Below are positions 27,301-36,638 of a DNA stretch of 64,000 nt, piece by piece; within the stretch, counting starts at the first letter, position 1, and every line of letters begins with the position of its first letter. The notes under the pieces are model-generated. The model saw only the letters and a program-made list of their open reading frames with translations, searched no databases and had not been told where the DNA came from. The translations under genes were made by a program, and so were the position numbers. The DNA is taken from the NCBI GenBank assembly GCA_002368155.1, contig AP018180.1, positions 2,389,947 through 2,453,946 on the forward strand, given 5' to 3'. The stretch is from Nostoc carneum NIES-2107. GTDB lineage: Bacteria > Cyanobacteriota > Cyanobacteriia > Cyanobacteriales > Nostocaceae.

Positions 27301-27662
27301 AATTTGTCTTTTTGCTCTTGTGATTCTAGGCTAGAAATATCAATAATCGGAATTTCAATTTGCAGTGAACCAACAATGCAGAGTGTATTACCATCTGTGC
27401 TAAAAGTTGTCCTGAGTGCTTCATGACGTAGCACTAACTCTTGTAGTGCAGATTGGAAAACTGTAACATCAAGTTTACCTTTGAGCCGCAGAGATTGGGA
27501 CTCGTTATAAGCACAATTTGCAGCATCCCCCATTTGCACAGAAGCCCAAATTTCTTTTTGAGATTCAGTAGCAGGAGCAGTTAATAATAATTCTCCCTCG
27601 GCAAATGGGTCAAACTCAACAGCAGTTAATTCAGACTGGAAATTTACAGGTGATAAAGTCAT
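24381..27662 (-). CDS. NRPS module C-A-T, predicted Val-like substrate
   Basis: The ATG at 27662 is preferred to an in-frame TTG at 27683. The 1093-residue protein has a condensation domain (about 25-455) with an intact active site AHHIICDGW (H160-H161), an adenylation domain (about 480-985) with YVMYTSGSTGTPKG, FDASTFEIWG and INGYGPTESTTF, and a carrier domain with S1031 in FFELGGYSLLGI. Reading the binding-pocket positions by hand gives D-A-F-W-L-G-G-T-F-K, close to the classical valine code DAFWIGGTFK. It should add a bulky aliphatic amino acid to the chain made by the PKS-aminotransferase. The substrate call is a motif reading, not a computed prediction. Confidence 0.9.
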   Translation of the reverse strand: MTLSPVNFQSELTAVEFDPFAEGELLLTAPATESQKEIWASVQMGDAANCAYNESQSLRLKGKLDVTVFQSALQELVLRHEALRTTFSTDGNTLCIVGSLQIEIPIIDISSLESQEQKDKLASIRQQEVEKPFDLEHGPLFRAQIIKLQPQEHIAILTAHHIICDGWSWAVLMPDLGKLYSGLLEGIVPELDESDRLSDYAVLQEEEVDSPEAIATEQYWLEQFADSVPVLDFPCDRPRPHIRTFNAAREDWQLNPQLVADLKQLGSKFGCSFMTTILAGFEAWLHRITGQNDLVVGIPAAGQAALGQYNLVGHCVNLLPLRSQINGAQSFSEYLQSRRSTVLDAYDHQQFTFGSLVKKLSIPRDSSRIPLVPITFNIDQGLDSDKLPFAELEVEFFSNPRSFENFELFINATELRGQLTLECQYNTNLFDADTIRRRMAEFETLLQGIVANPNQTIAKLPILPAVEQQLLAAWNQTQTNYPQDKSIHQLFEEQVARTPDAVALVFQGQQLTYQELNTRANQLAQYLQTLGVGADVLVGICVERSLEMIVGLLGILKAGGAYVPLDPGYPQERLAFMVADTQIKLLVTQKRLVEKLPPHSANVICLDADWHTISQQATENLITNVKPNNLAYVMYTSGSTGTPKGVSVIHQGVVRLVKETNYVSLTEKEVFLQISPVSFDASTFEIWGCLLNGGKLVIFPPHTPSLDELGGIIQQYQVTTLWLTAGLFHLIVDEKIEVLKPLRQLLAGGDVLSVPHVQKFLNTVENCKLINGYGPTESTTFTSCYEITAPLKPGVSIPIGRPIANTQVYILDSHLQQVPIGITGELYIGGDGLAREYFNRPDLTTERFIANPLSADSQSRLYKSGDLARYLPNGEIEYLGRIDNQVKVSGFRIELGEIEIALLQSPLVKEAVVIVREDSPGEKLLVGYFVAETNEDSSQIISELRRFLKQQLPEYMVPKIFVALEALPLNANGKVDRRALPKPDAYSPELEANYVAPRTPIEQQIADIWTQVLNVKQVGIYDNFFELGGYSLLGIQVISRLRQALQVEILMSNLFELPTVADLAERVETLRWATQGIQAAESHSADDYEEGEL

Positions 27663-27732
27663 AAAAATCTCTGATTTTCTCAAGTTATTTAATGGTTTTG
27701 GATGGATTTATGTTGTAATCAACTGCTACTAA

Positions 27733-28872
27733 TCAATACTGGTTAGCTAGAAGTTTTGACTTTAAATAGTTACGCATAGGAACCTCTACAAATCTATATG
27801 TTAGTGCTGCAACTAATAAAGTAATCATCAAAAATACTCCTAGAGCGAGAAAATTTTCCAATTTAGTAAAACCTTGTCCAAAATTTTCGTTAAATCCATA
27901 AGACCAGAAAAATTTAATTACTTCCTGAATCAACCAATGAACCAGATAAATTGAGTAAGATATTGTACCGAGATATAGCATTAGCTGTGAATTTAAAAAT
28001 TTTGATATCATACCCTTATTATTGACAGCTACAGCCAAAATTAGTAGAGAAAAAGCTGGTAAAATTAGCCAATCATGAAGGCTCCGCCAATGATGCCAGT
28101 AATTATGCATAATCAGCATTATCCAAGTGAGAGCTATGATTGCTAGTAAATTGAGATTGAAATACTTTTGATAATGTCCTCGACGATAGATTTTGTAAGT
28201 AATAATGCCAAGTACACATTCTAGTCCGCATCTAGCTATTGAAGGTACGCCGATAATACTATCTAAATTTCCACGAGTAAAAGTAACTAAGAATAATATA
28301 CCCAGGAGGCTTGAAACATACATCAGTAAATCATTTTTATAACTTTTTTTTAACAAGAAAAATAATAAAAATGGAAATATACAGTAAATTACAAATTCGA
28401 CACTAATTGACCAAGCTGGTTCATTCCAATAAGTATTACACCAAAATAGAGGCGGGCAATTGAGGTCAAAAGCTTGGAGAAGAAAAACATTGGCAAATAG
28501 GGCTGTTAAGTTAAACTTACCCGTGAATGCAGAATGATGAATTAAAAAAGTTTTAAAAATTTCTAATCCAACAAATAAAGACAAAATGAATATATGTAGA
28601 GGATAAATTCTGGCAAACCGCGAAAGTAAGTATGAGCGATAGTTATCTGAAGTCACTTTTGCAGAAAAATCTCTAGCATAAACGTGGGTCATGATGAAAC
28701 CACTTAAGATAAAGAAAAAGTCTACCCACAAATATCCATTATGAAAAAAACTGCTATATGTTGATAACGTGGAACCAGTTTTGGGTAATGTGTAGTAAGA
28801 GAAATGATGGATAACAACAACTAAAGCTGCAATACCCCGCAGAGAAGTAAGTGAATTAATGTGTTTATACAT
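27733..28872 (-). CDS. Acyltransferase 3 (OafA/YrhL-type) membrane protein
   Basis: The 379-residue protein has about ten membrane helices and the acyltransferase-3 signature: the conserved N-terminal histidine in VVIHHFSYY, then DFFFILSGFIMTHVYARD and RFARIYPLHIF. The family moves acyl groups onto sugars, lipids or secondary metabolites in the membrane. The gene is inside the NRPS/PKS series, same strand, 70 bp before the C-A-T gene and 180 bp after the PKS gene, so it likely tailors the product (for example by O- or N-acylation) or helps it leave the cell. The acyl donor and target are unknown. Confidence 0.85.
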   Translation of the reverse strand: MYKHINSLTSLRGIAALVVVIHHFSYYTLPKTGSTLSTYSSFFHNGYLWVDFFFILSGFIMTHVYARDFSAKVTSDNYRSYLLSRFARIYPLHIFILSLFVGLEIFKTFLIHHSAFTGKFNLTALFANVFLLQAFDLNCPPLFWCNTYWNEPAWSISVEFVIYCIFPFLLFFLLKKSYKNDLLMYVSSLLGILFLVTFTRGNLDSIIGVPSIARCGLECVLGIITYKIYRRGHYQKYFNLNLLAIIALTWIMLIMHNYWHHWRSLHDWLILPAFSLLILAVAVNNKGMISKFLNSQLMLYLGTISYSIYLVHWLIQEVIKFFWSYGFNENFGQGFTKLENFLALGVFLMITLLVAALTYRFVEVPMRNYLKSKLLANQY

Positions 28873-29052
28873 TGATACTTTTGCTGGGATAATTTTTACA
28901 AATTGGTCAGAAGCAATAACTAACTGCCGATAAAAAGGAAGGACGCAGATAAATTAGTACTTCAGCAGATTAGGAATGCTATATGTGATTTAGGCGTTGC
29001 TGAATTGGATGAAACAAATAATTCCGCCAGCAACGCCGATTTTTACAGTACT

Positions 29053-32000
29053 TTAGGAAACACCGGCGACTTGCAAATATTTCCCAGGACGCTCAGGATC
29101 GGGGATGTACCAAGAGGGGTTACCTTGGGGATCGCGTCCTAATTTTGCACCAGGCTGGGGAGGACGATTGCGGAGGCTGTTATTGGTAACGACAACTTCA
29201 TTTTGGCTGCGGCTTGTGACTTCTTCAGCAGGTGCAGCAAAGAAACCAGCCGCTTGCATTTCAGCAAGACTCTCTTTAAAGGCTGTCATCACGAAAGCCA
29301 AATCAGCTTCGGAATGAGCTGTGGTGAGGAAGCAAGGACGGTGATCCCAAATATGTACTCCCTTTTCCCGCATCAAGTAAAAGAACAAATCTCCATAGAT
29401 GAACTCTGGCGCAGGTTTCACCATGAATAGGGAGCCGAAATTATAGGCTGTGAAGGGTGCATTTACTTGTTGGAAACATCTCATTATTTCTGCAACAAAC
29501 TTATCGGTTCTAGCGTTGAGATTTTGCTGTAAGCTAGGGCCACTCTGCTTTAAATGTTGCAGTACGGCTTTTGCGGTTGCTAGTGCTAGGGGATGGCGGA
29601 CGAAAGTACCAGCAAAGTAAGTGACACCAACCTCTGGAACTGAATCATCACCATACTGCCAAAAGCCACCATCTAGAGCATCCATATATTTTGATGTCCC
29701 AGCAATCACCCCTATCGGTAGTCCACCGCCGACAATTTTACCGTAGGTAGCAATGTCTGCTTTAATACCGAAGTGAGCTTGTGCGCCACCAGGATGAATT
29801 CTAAATCCAGTCACGATTTCATCAAAAATTAGAGCAATATCAGCCTCTTCGGTAAACTGACGCAATTGCTGCAAGAATTCCTTGGGTTGGTATTCTGGGC
29901 GGCGGCTTTGTACAGATTCCACCATTACCCCAGCTAATTCATCAGCCCGACTTTTGAGGATTTCTAAAGATTCGGGTGAATCATAATCCAGTACCAAAAT
30001 ATTCTCTACTTTTTCTGGGGGAATACCAGGCGCGGCGGGAATTGACCGCAGTTGCTTGCTACCGCGAACAATGACTTCATCTAAAATGCCGTGATAAGCT
30101 CCTGAAAAGATGGCGATTAAGTTCCGTCCTGTGATTGTCCGCGCTAACCGCATCGCCCCTAAAACCGCTTCTGAACCTGTGTTACAAAAAGCGGCGCGGT
30201 CAAAGTTGGTCAATTCACACATCAACTTTGCGACTTCTCCCACTAAAGGAGTTTGGGGGCCGATTTCCATTCCCAGTTTCAGTTGTGCTTCAATTGCTTC
30301 GGTAATGAAAGCTGGTGACCAACCAAATAAATTCAAACCAAAACCATTGCTTAAATCAACATATTCGTTACCGTCAATGTCCCACAGTTTAGAACCCGAT
30401 GAACGAGATACCACAATCGGGTAAACCATCTCTTTCATCGTGGGGTTGAAGCCAGAAACACTTCTGGGATCTGCCAAGTAACGGCGATGAGATTGGGTAT
30501 ATTCTTTGGATTGTTGCGTCCGTTTTGTATATCGTTGGATAAATTTATCTAGATAAGCGCGTTGTGCTGTTGTCAGAGTTTTCTGAGTTTTTTCAATTCG
30601 CGCTGCTGCACCAAATGCCTTTTTAGCGCCGTTAGATTCAGTTTCTACTGCTGGTTTTGCTTCTTTGCTGGTTTGGGTAGGGGTAGCAGATACAGTATTT
30701 TGCGGAGTTGATACTGTCGCTACAACTGGCGTTGTTAGGGATAAATTGTTGTTACCCAGTAACGCCAATTGTTGAGTCATGATTTGTAGCTGCTGATTAA
30801 TCACAGTTTCTAAGAAACCGGATGCAACAACAGGTTGAGCAGCAATTTGTTGCGGTGCAGATACATTCGTGGGAACGATGGTTGCAGGTGTTGGTATTGC
30901 TACTTCTGGAGTAGGTTCTGCAACTGTTTCTGTTAAATTAAGCGCGGATAAAGTTTCTGGAGACAAACCTTCATTAACTAAGTCAGCTAAAGTTCCTAAA
31001 TTCGGGCAAACTTCTAATAACTGCCTGAGTGTGACCTTGACTTTAAATTTTTTCTTTAACGCTAGCCCAACTTGCGTGAGAGATAGGGAATCTAACCCCA
31101 TTTCTAAAAACGTTGTCGAGTCGTCAAAACCAGCGATTTCTAGTCCAGAGGTTTCTTCGAGAACTTCTTTGAGTAGGGGAATAAGTTTTTGCTTGGGGGA
31201 TGACATAGTTGCAAGTTTCTCTAAACTTTGGGGATTGGGAGGTTGAGTAGTTTTGGCGCGGTTGGGATGGGGTAGTGGATCGATCCAAAAACGTTGGCGT
31301 TCAAAGGGATAAGTCGGAAGCGGGATTCGCTGGCGTGTTTCGTCTTGATAGAAATTGCTCCAGTCGATAGTCACCCCTGCTAACCACAGTTGTCCTACTG
31401 CTTTGAGTAATGCATTCCATTCGGCTTCTTTCTCGGCGTTGTCAGCCAGAGATGCGATCGCAATTTGTTGTTTGATATCTTTTGCTTGTTGGCGCGCTAG
31501 GGTTGCAGTTGTGGCGCGTGGCCCTACTTCCAGCAATACTCTTTCTGGTTGTTCCCAGATAGTTTGTACACCTTCTGCAAATCGCACAGTTTGGCGTAGA
31601 TGATTCGCCCAATACATTGGATTGGTTGCTTGCTCATCTGTAATCCAGTTGGCGGTGACAGTGGAAACAAAGGGAATTTGAGGTGCTGATAATTTAACTT
31701 GTCCAACTACCTCTGCAAAGGGAGCCACAATACTATCCATCATTGGGGAGTGGAAAGCATGGGAGGTGTGGAGATGGCGACAGACAATCTCTTCACTTTC
31801 TAGTTGTTGTTGTAGTGATGCGATCGCCTCTGTAGGGCCTGCAACTACACATAAAGAAGGGCCATTAATAGCGGCGATCGCTAATTCTGCACTTAATCGC
31901 GGCTCTACTTCTTTAGCTGGGAGGCGGACTGAAAGCATCGCTCCCCCCGGTAACTCCCACATTAAGCGACCGCGAGTTGCAACCAACATCAGTGCATCTT

Positions 32001-33945
32001 CTAAGCTAAATACACCCGCAATACAGGCGGCGACAAATTCACCAATACTATGCCCAATCATGGCTTGGGGTTTGACTCCCCAACTTTGCCATAGTTGCGC
32101 TAGGGCGTATTCAATGACGAATAATGCTGGCTGAGTAAAGAAAGTTTGTTTTAAAGAAATAGCCGCAGTTTCACTATCGCCTGGTGCGGGATACATGATT
32201 TCTCGTAAATCTCTCCCCAGCAAAGGTTTGAGAATTTCCGCGCATCGATCTACTACCTCACGAAATACAGGTTCGTGGTTGTAGAGATTCAATCCCATGT
32301 TCACATATTGCGATCCTTGCCCTGGGAACATGAAAGCAACAGGGGGATTGCGGATTTCTGTATGACGGGTACTGACTTGATTGGGATCTAAAGATTGGAG
32401 AGAAGCGATCGCATCTGTAATATTGTGACAAACTACATAGCGGCGATAGTTAAAGGCTTTACGTCCGCGCTGTAGGGTATAGGCAACATCAGCTAAGTTA
32501 ACTTCGGCGTTGTATTGCAGATGTTGTTGTAAATTGGCGGTTGCAGCATCTAAGGCTGTACTTGTTTTTGCTGAAAGTAATAATAACTGCTGTGGACGAG
32601 AAGCACCGGCAGGTTGAATTTCTGGGGTTTCTTCCAAAACTACATGAGCATTCGTCCCACCCACACCAAAGGAACTCACACCAGCACGGCGGGGAGTTTC
32701 ACCTTCTGGCCATTCCACTAGTTTGGTATTGACATAGAAGGGGCTGTTGGCAAAGTCAATTTTGGGATTAGGCGCTGTAAAATTCAGGCTTGGGGGTAGT
32801 TTTTTGTGATAAAGGGAGAGCGCAGTTTTAATTAAACCCGTTACCCCAGCCGCCGCTACTAAATGCCCAAGATTGCTTTTAACTGAGCCAATGGCACAAA
32901 ATTGTTTCGCATCTGTATGCACTCGAAAAGCTTGCGTCAGTGCTTCAATTTCAATCGGGTCGCCTAAGGGTGTGGCTGTACCGTGGGCTTCAATATAAGA
33001 GATAGTTTCGGGGTGAATGTTGGCGTAAGCTTGCGCCATTGCAATGGCTTCGGCTTGTCCATCTACACTAGGAGCCGTAAAGCTCACCTTATCACCGCCG
33101 TCATTATTGATACCCAGACCCCGAATGACAGCATAAATGCGATCGCCATCTTGCAGTGCATCTTCTAAACGCTTTAGGGCAACTATTCCTGCGCCGTTAT
33201 TGAACATTGTGCCTTGAGCGTTAACATCGAAGGGGCGACAATGTCCATCACCGGAAAGCATACTGCCTTCCTGAGCGATATAACCACTATTTTGGGGTGT
33301 AGTCATAGATACACCACCAGCTAAAGCCAAATCGCATTGATAGTTGCTCAGGGCTTGGCAAGCCTGAATAATTGCTACTAATGAAGTAGAGCAAGCAGTA
33401 TTTACACTGACAGCCGGGCCTTTCAGGTTAAGTTTATACGCCGCACGGGTAGTTAAAAAGTCTTTTTCATTAGCTAGCATCGTTTGAAATTCACCGATGC
33501 GATCGACAATTTCCATCCGGCCGCTAATGTTGTTAGCAAAATAAGTATTTTGACCACAACCAGCATACAACCCAATCAAACCATCGAAAGATTCTGATTC
33601 ATAACCAGCATTTTCTAAAGCTTCATAAACTAACTCTAGAAAAACCCTCGCTTGGGGATCCATGACCACAGCTTCCGAGGGATTGATACCAAAAAAAGCT
33701 GCATCAAAGGTTTCCCCTCCGGGGATGGTTCCTCTAGCTTTGACGTAGCTAGGATCTTCGCAAAGGTTGGGGTCAATACTGGGATCTAATTCCTCATCTT
33801 GAAAGAAAGTTGTTGACTCTACTCCCTCACAGAGATTGCGCCATAATTCATCGACATTTCTAGCGCCAGGAAATTTCCCTACCATGCCAATAATGGCAAT
33901 ACCATCAATGGAATCTTGATTATCCGATGCTTGCATATCTACCAT
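29053..33945 (-). CDS. PKS module KS-AT-ACP fused to class III aminotransferase
   Basis: The 1630-residue protein has a ketosynthase (about 12-440; Cys185 in VNTACSTSLV, His in EAHGTATPLGD and NLGHLVAAAG), an acyltransferase (about 530-830; Ser633 in GHSIGEF and the HAFHSP motif that favours malonyl-CoA), an ACP (about 920-995; S953 in EMGLDSLSL), a Thr/Pro-rich linker and a PLP aminotransferase (about 1140-1590; LIFDEIVTGFR and Lys1403 in ATYGKIVGGG). No reductive domain is present. The expected chemistry is malonate extension to a beta-keto thioester followed by transamination to a beta-amino group, as in McyE-type and iturin-type proteins. It starts 3 bp after the A-T gene stop. Confidence 0.93.
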   Translation of the reverse strand: MVDMQASDNQDSIDGIAIIGMVGKFPGARNVDELWRNLCEGVESTTFFQDEELDPSIDPNLCEDPSYVKARGTIPGGETFDAAFFGINPSEAVVMDPQARVFLELVYEALENAGYESESFDGLIGLYAGCGQNTYFANNISGRMEIVDRIGEFQTMLANEKDFLTTRAAYKLNLKGPAVSVNTACSTSLVAIIQACQALSNYQCDLALAGGVSMTTPQNSGYIAQEGSMLSGDGHCRPFDVNAQGTMFNNGAGIVALKRLEDALQDGDRIYAVIRGLGINNDGGDKVSFTAPSVDGQAEAIAMAQAYANIHPETISYIEAHGTATPLGDPIEIEALTQAFRVHTDAKQFCAIGSVKSNLGHLVAAAGVTGLIKTALSLYHKKLPPSLNFTAPNPKIDFANSPFYVNTKLVEWPEGETPRRAGVSSFGVGGTNAHVVLEETPEIQPAGASRPQQLLLLSAKTSTALDAATANLQQHLQYNAEVNLADVAYTLQRGRKAFNYRRYVVCHNITDAIASLQSLDPNQVSTRHTEIRNPPVAFMFPGQGSQYVNMGLNLYNHEPVFREVVDRCAEILKPLLGRDLREIMYPAPGDSETAAISLKQTFFTQPALFVIEYALAQLWQSWGVKPQAMIGHSIGEFVAACIAGVFSLEDALMLVATRGRLMWELPGGAMLSVRLPAKEVEPRLSAELAIAAINGPSLCVVAGPTEAIASLQQQLESEEIVCRHLHTSHAFHSPMMDSIVAPFAEVVGQVKLSAPQIPFVSTVTANWITDEQATNPMYWANHLRQTVRFAEGVQTIWEQPERVLLEVGPRATTATLARQQAKDIKQQIAIASLADNAEKEAEWNALLKAVGQLWLAGVTIDWSNFYQDETRQRIPLPTYPFERQRFWIDPLPHPNRAKTTQPPNPQSLEKLATMSSPKQKLIPLLKEVLEETSGLEIAGFDDSTTFLEMGLDSLSLTQVGLALKKKFKVKVTLRQLLEVCPNLGTLADLVNEGLSPETLSALNLTETVAEPTPEVAIPTPATIVPTNVSAPQQIAAQPVVASGFLETVINQQLQIMTQQLALLGNNNLSLTTPVVATVSTPQNTVSATPTQTSKEAKPAVETESNGAKKAFGAAARIEKTQKTLTTAQRAYLDKFIQRYTKRTQQSKEYTQSHRRYLADPRSVSGFNPTMKEMVYPIVVSRSSGSKLWDIDGNEYVDLSNGFGLNLFGWSPAFITEAIEAQLKLGMEIGPQTPLVGEVAKLMCELTNFDRAAFCNTGSEAVLGAMRLARTITGRNLIAIFSGAYHGILDEVIVRGSKQLRSIPAAPGIPPEKVENILVLDYDSPESLEILKSRADELAGVMVESVQSRRPEYQPKEFLQQLRQFTEEADIALIFDEIVTGFRIHPGGAQAHFGIKADIATYGKIVGGGLPIGVIAGTSKYMDALDGGFWQYGDDSVPEVGVTYFAGTFVRHPLALATAKAVLQHLKQSGPSLQQNLNARTDKFVAEIMRCFQQVNAPFTAYNFGSLFMVKPAPEFIYGDLFFYLMREKGVHIWDHRPCFLTTAHSEADLAFVMTAFKESLAEMQAAGFFAAPAEEVTSRSQNEVVVTNNSLRNRPPQPGAKLGRDPQGNPSWYIPDPERPGKYLQVAGVS

Positions 33946-33948
33946 TAC

Positions 33949-35928
33949 TTAAACACCTTGTTGATGATTGCGGCGACGACTACGCGCTGCTTGTTGGCGT
34001 TGAGCGCGATTTTGCAGCTTGTCATAAGCAGGTTGGCTATTTTGTTTTAATTGCAAATACTTTGCTAATGCGCCAATTGTTGAATATTGAAAGAGCTTCA
34101 CCGCAGGTAACTCAATGCTCAGTTCCTGTTGTATCCGCGCTGTAACTTGCAGAATTGAGATGGAAGTTGCTCCCAAATCAAAGAAGTTATCATCTAAGCC
34201 AACGCGCTCAATTTTCAGTAAATCGCCCAAAATAGCTGCTAATTGACGTTCTAAATCAGTTTGCGGAGCAATATAAGCTTGTTCGAGTTGCGGACGTTCT
34301 CTACTGGGTGCAGGTAATTTATGTCTATCAACTTTGCCGTTTGCAGTTAAAGGCATTGATTCCAATAACACAAACGCTGATGGCACCATGTAATTAGGTA
34401 GTTTTTGCTGTAAAAAACTTCGCAATTGATGGTGCGCGTAACTACTGTGCTGATGAGGCACAATATAAGCAACTAACTGCTTTTCTCCTGTTTCTTGCTG
34501 AAGCGCTAAAACCACATTTTCTCGCACCTCCGGATGTTGAGCAATTTCTCTTTCGATTTCTCCCAGCTCAATGCGGAAACCGCGAATTTTGACTTGATTG
34601 TCAATTCTTCCTAAAAATTCGATATTACCATCAGGTAGAAATCGCGCTAAATCGCCAGTTTTATAAAGGCGCGTTTGCGAATTACCATCAAAAGAGTGAA
34701 AGATAAACTTTTCAGCAGTTAAATCGGGACGGTTGAGATAGCCTCTAGCGAGTCCATCACCAGCAATGTACAACTCGCCAACTTCTGCGATCGCTACTTG
34801 TTGGAGGTTGTCATCTAATATATAAACTTGAGTATTGGCAATTGGGCGACCAATGGGGATGGAAGCACTTGGTTGCAATGGTGCTGTGATACTGTAGCAG
34901 CAAGTAAAGGTTGTATTCTCAGTGGGGCCATAACCATTAATTAGCTGACAGTTCTCTACAGTTTGGAGAAACTTCTGCACATGGGGAACTGATAATACGT
35001 CCCCACCTGCTAAAAGCTGACGCAAGGATTTTAAAGCATCAATTTTTTCATCAACTATCAGATGAAATAAACCAGCCGTTAGCCACAGAGTTGTAACTTG
35101 GTGTTGCTGAATAATCTGCCCTAATTCCTCTAAGGATGGTGTGTGAGGAGGAGCAATTACTAATTTTCCCCCATTAAGTAAGCAACCCCAAATTTCTAAA
35201 GTTGAAGCATCAAAGGAAATCGGTGCAAGTTGTAGAATTACTTCTTTATGTGTTAATTGAGCATAGTTAGTTTCTTTAACTAATCTCACTACACCACGAT
35301 GCATCACACAAACACCTTTGGGTGTACCTGTGGAACCAGAAGTGTACATCACATAAGCCAGGTTTTCGGCGGTGACGTTAGTAGTTAGGTTCTCTTGGCT
35401 ATTTTGAAAAATTGCATCCCAATTTTTATCTAAGCAAATTACAGATGCATTATGAGTAGGTAATTTAGCAACTAAATCTTTTTGAGTTAATAGTACTGAT
35501 ACATTGGTATCAGACAGCATGAAAGCTAAACGTTCTTGTGGATACGCTGGATCTAGAGGTACAAAAGCTCCACCAGCTTTAAGAATGGCGAGTAAGCCTA
35601 CAACCATTTCTATTGAGCGTTCTACACAAATTCCTACTAGAACTTCTGCACCAACTCCTAATATTTGCAGATATTGTGCTAGTTGATTAGCACGACTATT
35701 CAAGTCTTTATAGGTAATTTGCTGCTCGTTAAAAATTAAGGCTACAGCATCGGGTGTTTTTTCTACTTGCGCTTCAAACAACTGATGAATACAAGCTTGC
35801 TTGGGATAATTGGTTTGAGTATGATTCCACTCAATTAGTAATTGCTGTTGTTCTGTTGTTGACAAAATAGGTAATTTTGAGGTGTCTTTTTCTGGGTTAG
35901 TTTCAGATAGGGAGATTTGATACACCAT
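33949..35928 (-). CDS. NRPS loading protein A-T, predicted Val-like substrate
   Basis: The 659 residues have no condensation domain: a short C-domain-like leader, an adenylation domain (about 40-540) with YVMYTSGSTGTPKG, FDASTLEIWG and INGYGPTENTTF, and a carrier domain with S589 in FDLGATSISILQV. The pocket reads D-A-L-W-L-G-G-T-F-K, again near the valine code. As the first gene of the leftward operon it should load the starter unit and pass it to the ketosynthase of the next protein. The C-terminus is very basic and Gln/Arg-rich (NRAQRQQAARSRRRNHQQ), perhaps a docking tail. Its adenylation domain closely resembles that of the C-A-T protein. Confidence 0.9.
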   Translation of the reverse strand: MVYQISLSETNPEKDTSKLPILSTTEQQQLLIEWNHTQTNYPKQACIHQLFEAQVEKTPDAVALIFNEQQITYKDLNSRANQLAQYLQILGVGAEVLVGICVERSIEMVVGLLAILKAGGAFVPLDPAYPQERLAFMLSDTNVSVLLTQKDLVAKLPTHNASVICLDKNWDAIFQNSQENLTTNVTAENLAYVMYTSGSTGTPKGVCVMHRGVVRLVKETNYAQLTHKEVILQLAPISFDASTLEIWGCLLNGGKLVIAPPHTPSLEELGQIIQQHQVTTLWLTAGLFHLIVDEKIDALKSLRQLLAGGDVLSVPHVQKFLQTVENCQLINGYGPTENTTFTCCYSITAPLQPSASIPIGRPIANTQVYILDDNLQQVAIAEVGELYIAGDGLARGYLNRPDLTAEKFIFHSFDGNSQTRLYKTGDLARFLPDGNIEFLGRIDNQVKIRGFRIELGEIEREIAQHPEVRENVVLALQQETGEKQLVAYIVPHQHSSYAHHQLRSFLQQKLPNYMVPSAFVLLESMPLTANGKVDRHKLPAPSRERPQLEQAYIAPQTDLERQLAAILGDLLKIERVGLDDNFFDLGATSISILQVTARIQQELSIELPAVKLFQYSTIGALAKYLQLKQNSQPAYDKLQNRAQRQQAARSRRRNHQQGV

Positions 35929-36638
35929 TGGTAGTAATGATTTTTACGTAAACCTTAATCTGCTCGTTATACAATTAATCAGGCAATTAAAAGCATGAGA
36001 TATTACCACTAATAAAGCTGCAATACCCCAAAGTAATGTCTGCTTAAGCAGTGTGATTCATACTGTTATTTAATTAGTTAGTTATTAAATGAGAACTGGA
36101 ACCTAAATTCAGCTTCCTAACAAATTATCGGAGGTTTACAAAATGCGTGTAATAATGCGTACGTAATCAATCTGTGTTTTAGTTATTTCATTTTGACCTA
36201 ATTTATAAAAATCATAGTTACTTTCAATACATCTTTATTGAAAATTAAAACTTTAGAGCCAATTTCCTAGGTGAATATTAAGTCTTTACAGAAAAATTAA
36301 TCGTTGTTAAAGAAGTATTGACGTTTTGGGAAATAGCGGCTAGAGGCTCAAAAATCAGGGTTAGAGAAGGGAAATATCATGCTTCAGGGCGATCGCCTGT
36401 GGATTATATTGACAAAATCGCCTTAAATACTGCGTAAATAATAATACTTATAATTAGTACTTAATATTACGGTTGATAATATAATAAAAAACATACTAAA
36501 AATACAATAAACTTACTGGAAATACTTACTCTTACTATTAGCCTATAGTCAAGAGTTGTGATTCAGTAAGTTTTGAGCAATGGCCACAGGCGTTTCCTTC
36601 GTTCCACTTCACAAGGAATGGGATGATTTCAGGCTCTG
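35929..36638. promoter_or_regulatory. 710-bp upstream region of the NRPS/PKS operon
   Basis: This AT-rich stretch separates the histidine kinase stop from the first NRPS gene and should hold the operon promoter. It contains GGAGG with a correctly spaced ATG at 36143 on the + strand, but the frame ends after seven codons. I see no clear terminator, operator or larger gene. Confidence 0.5.
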
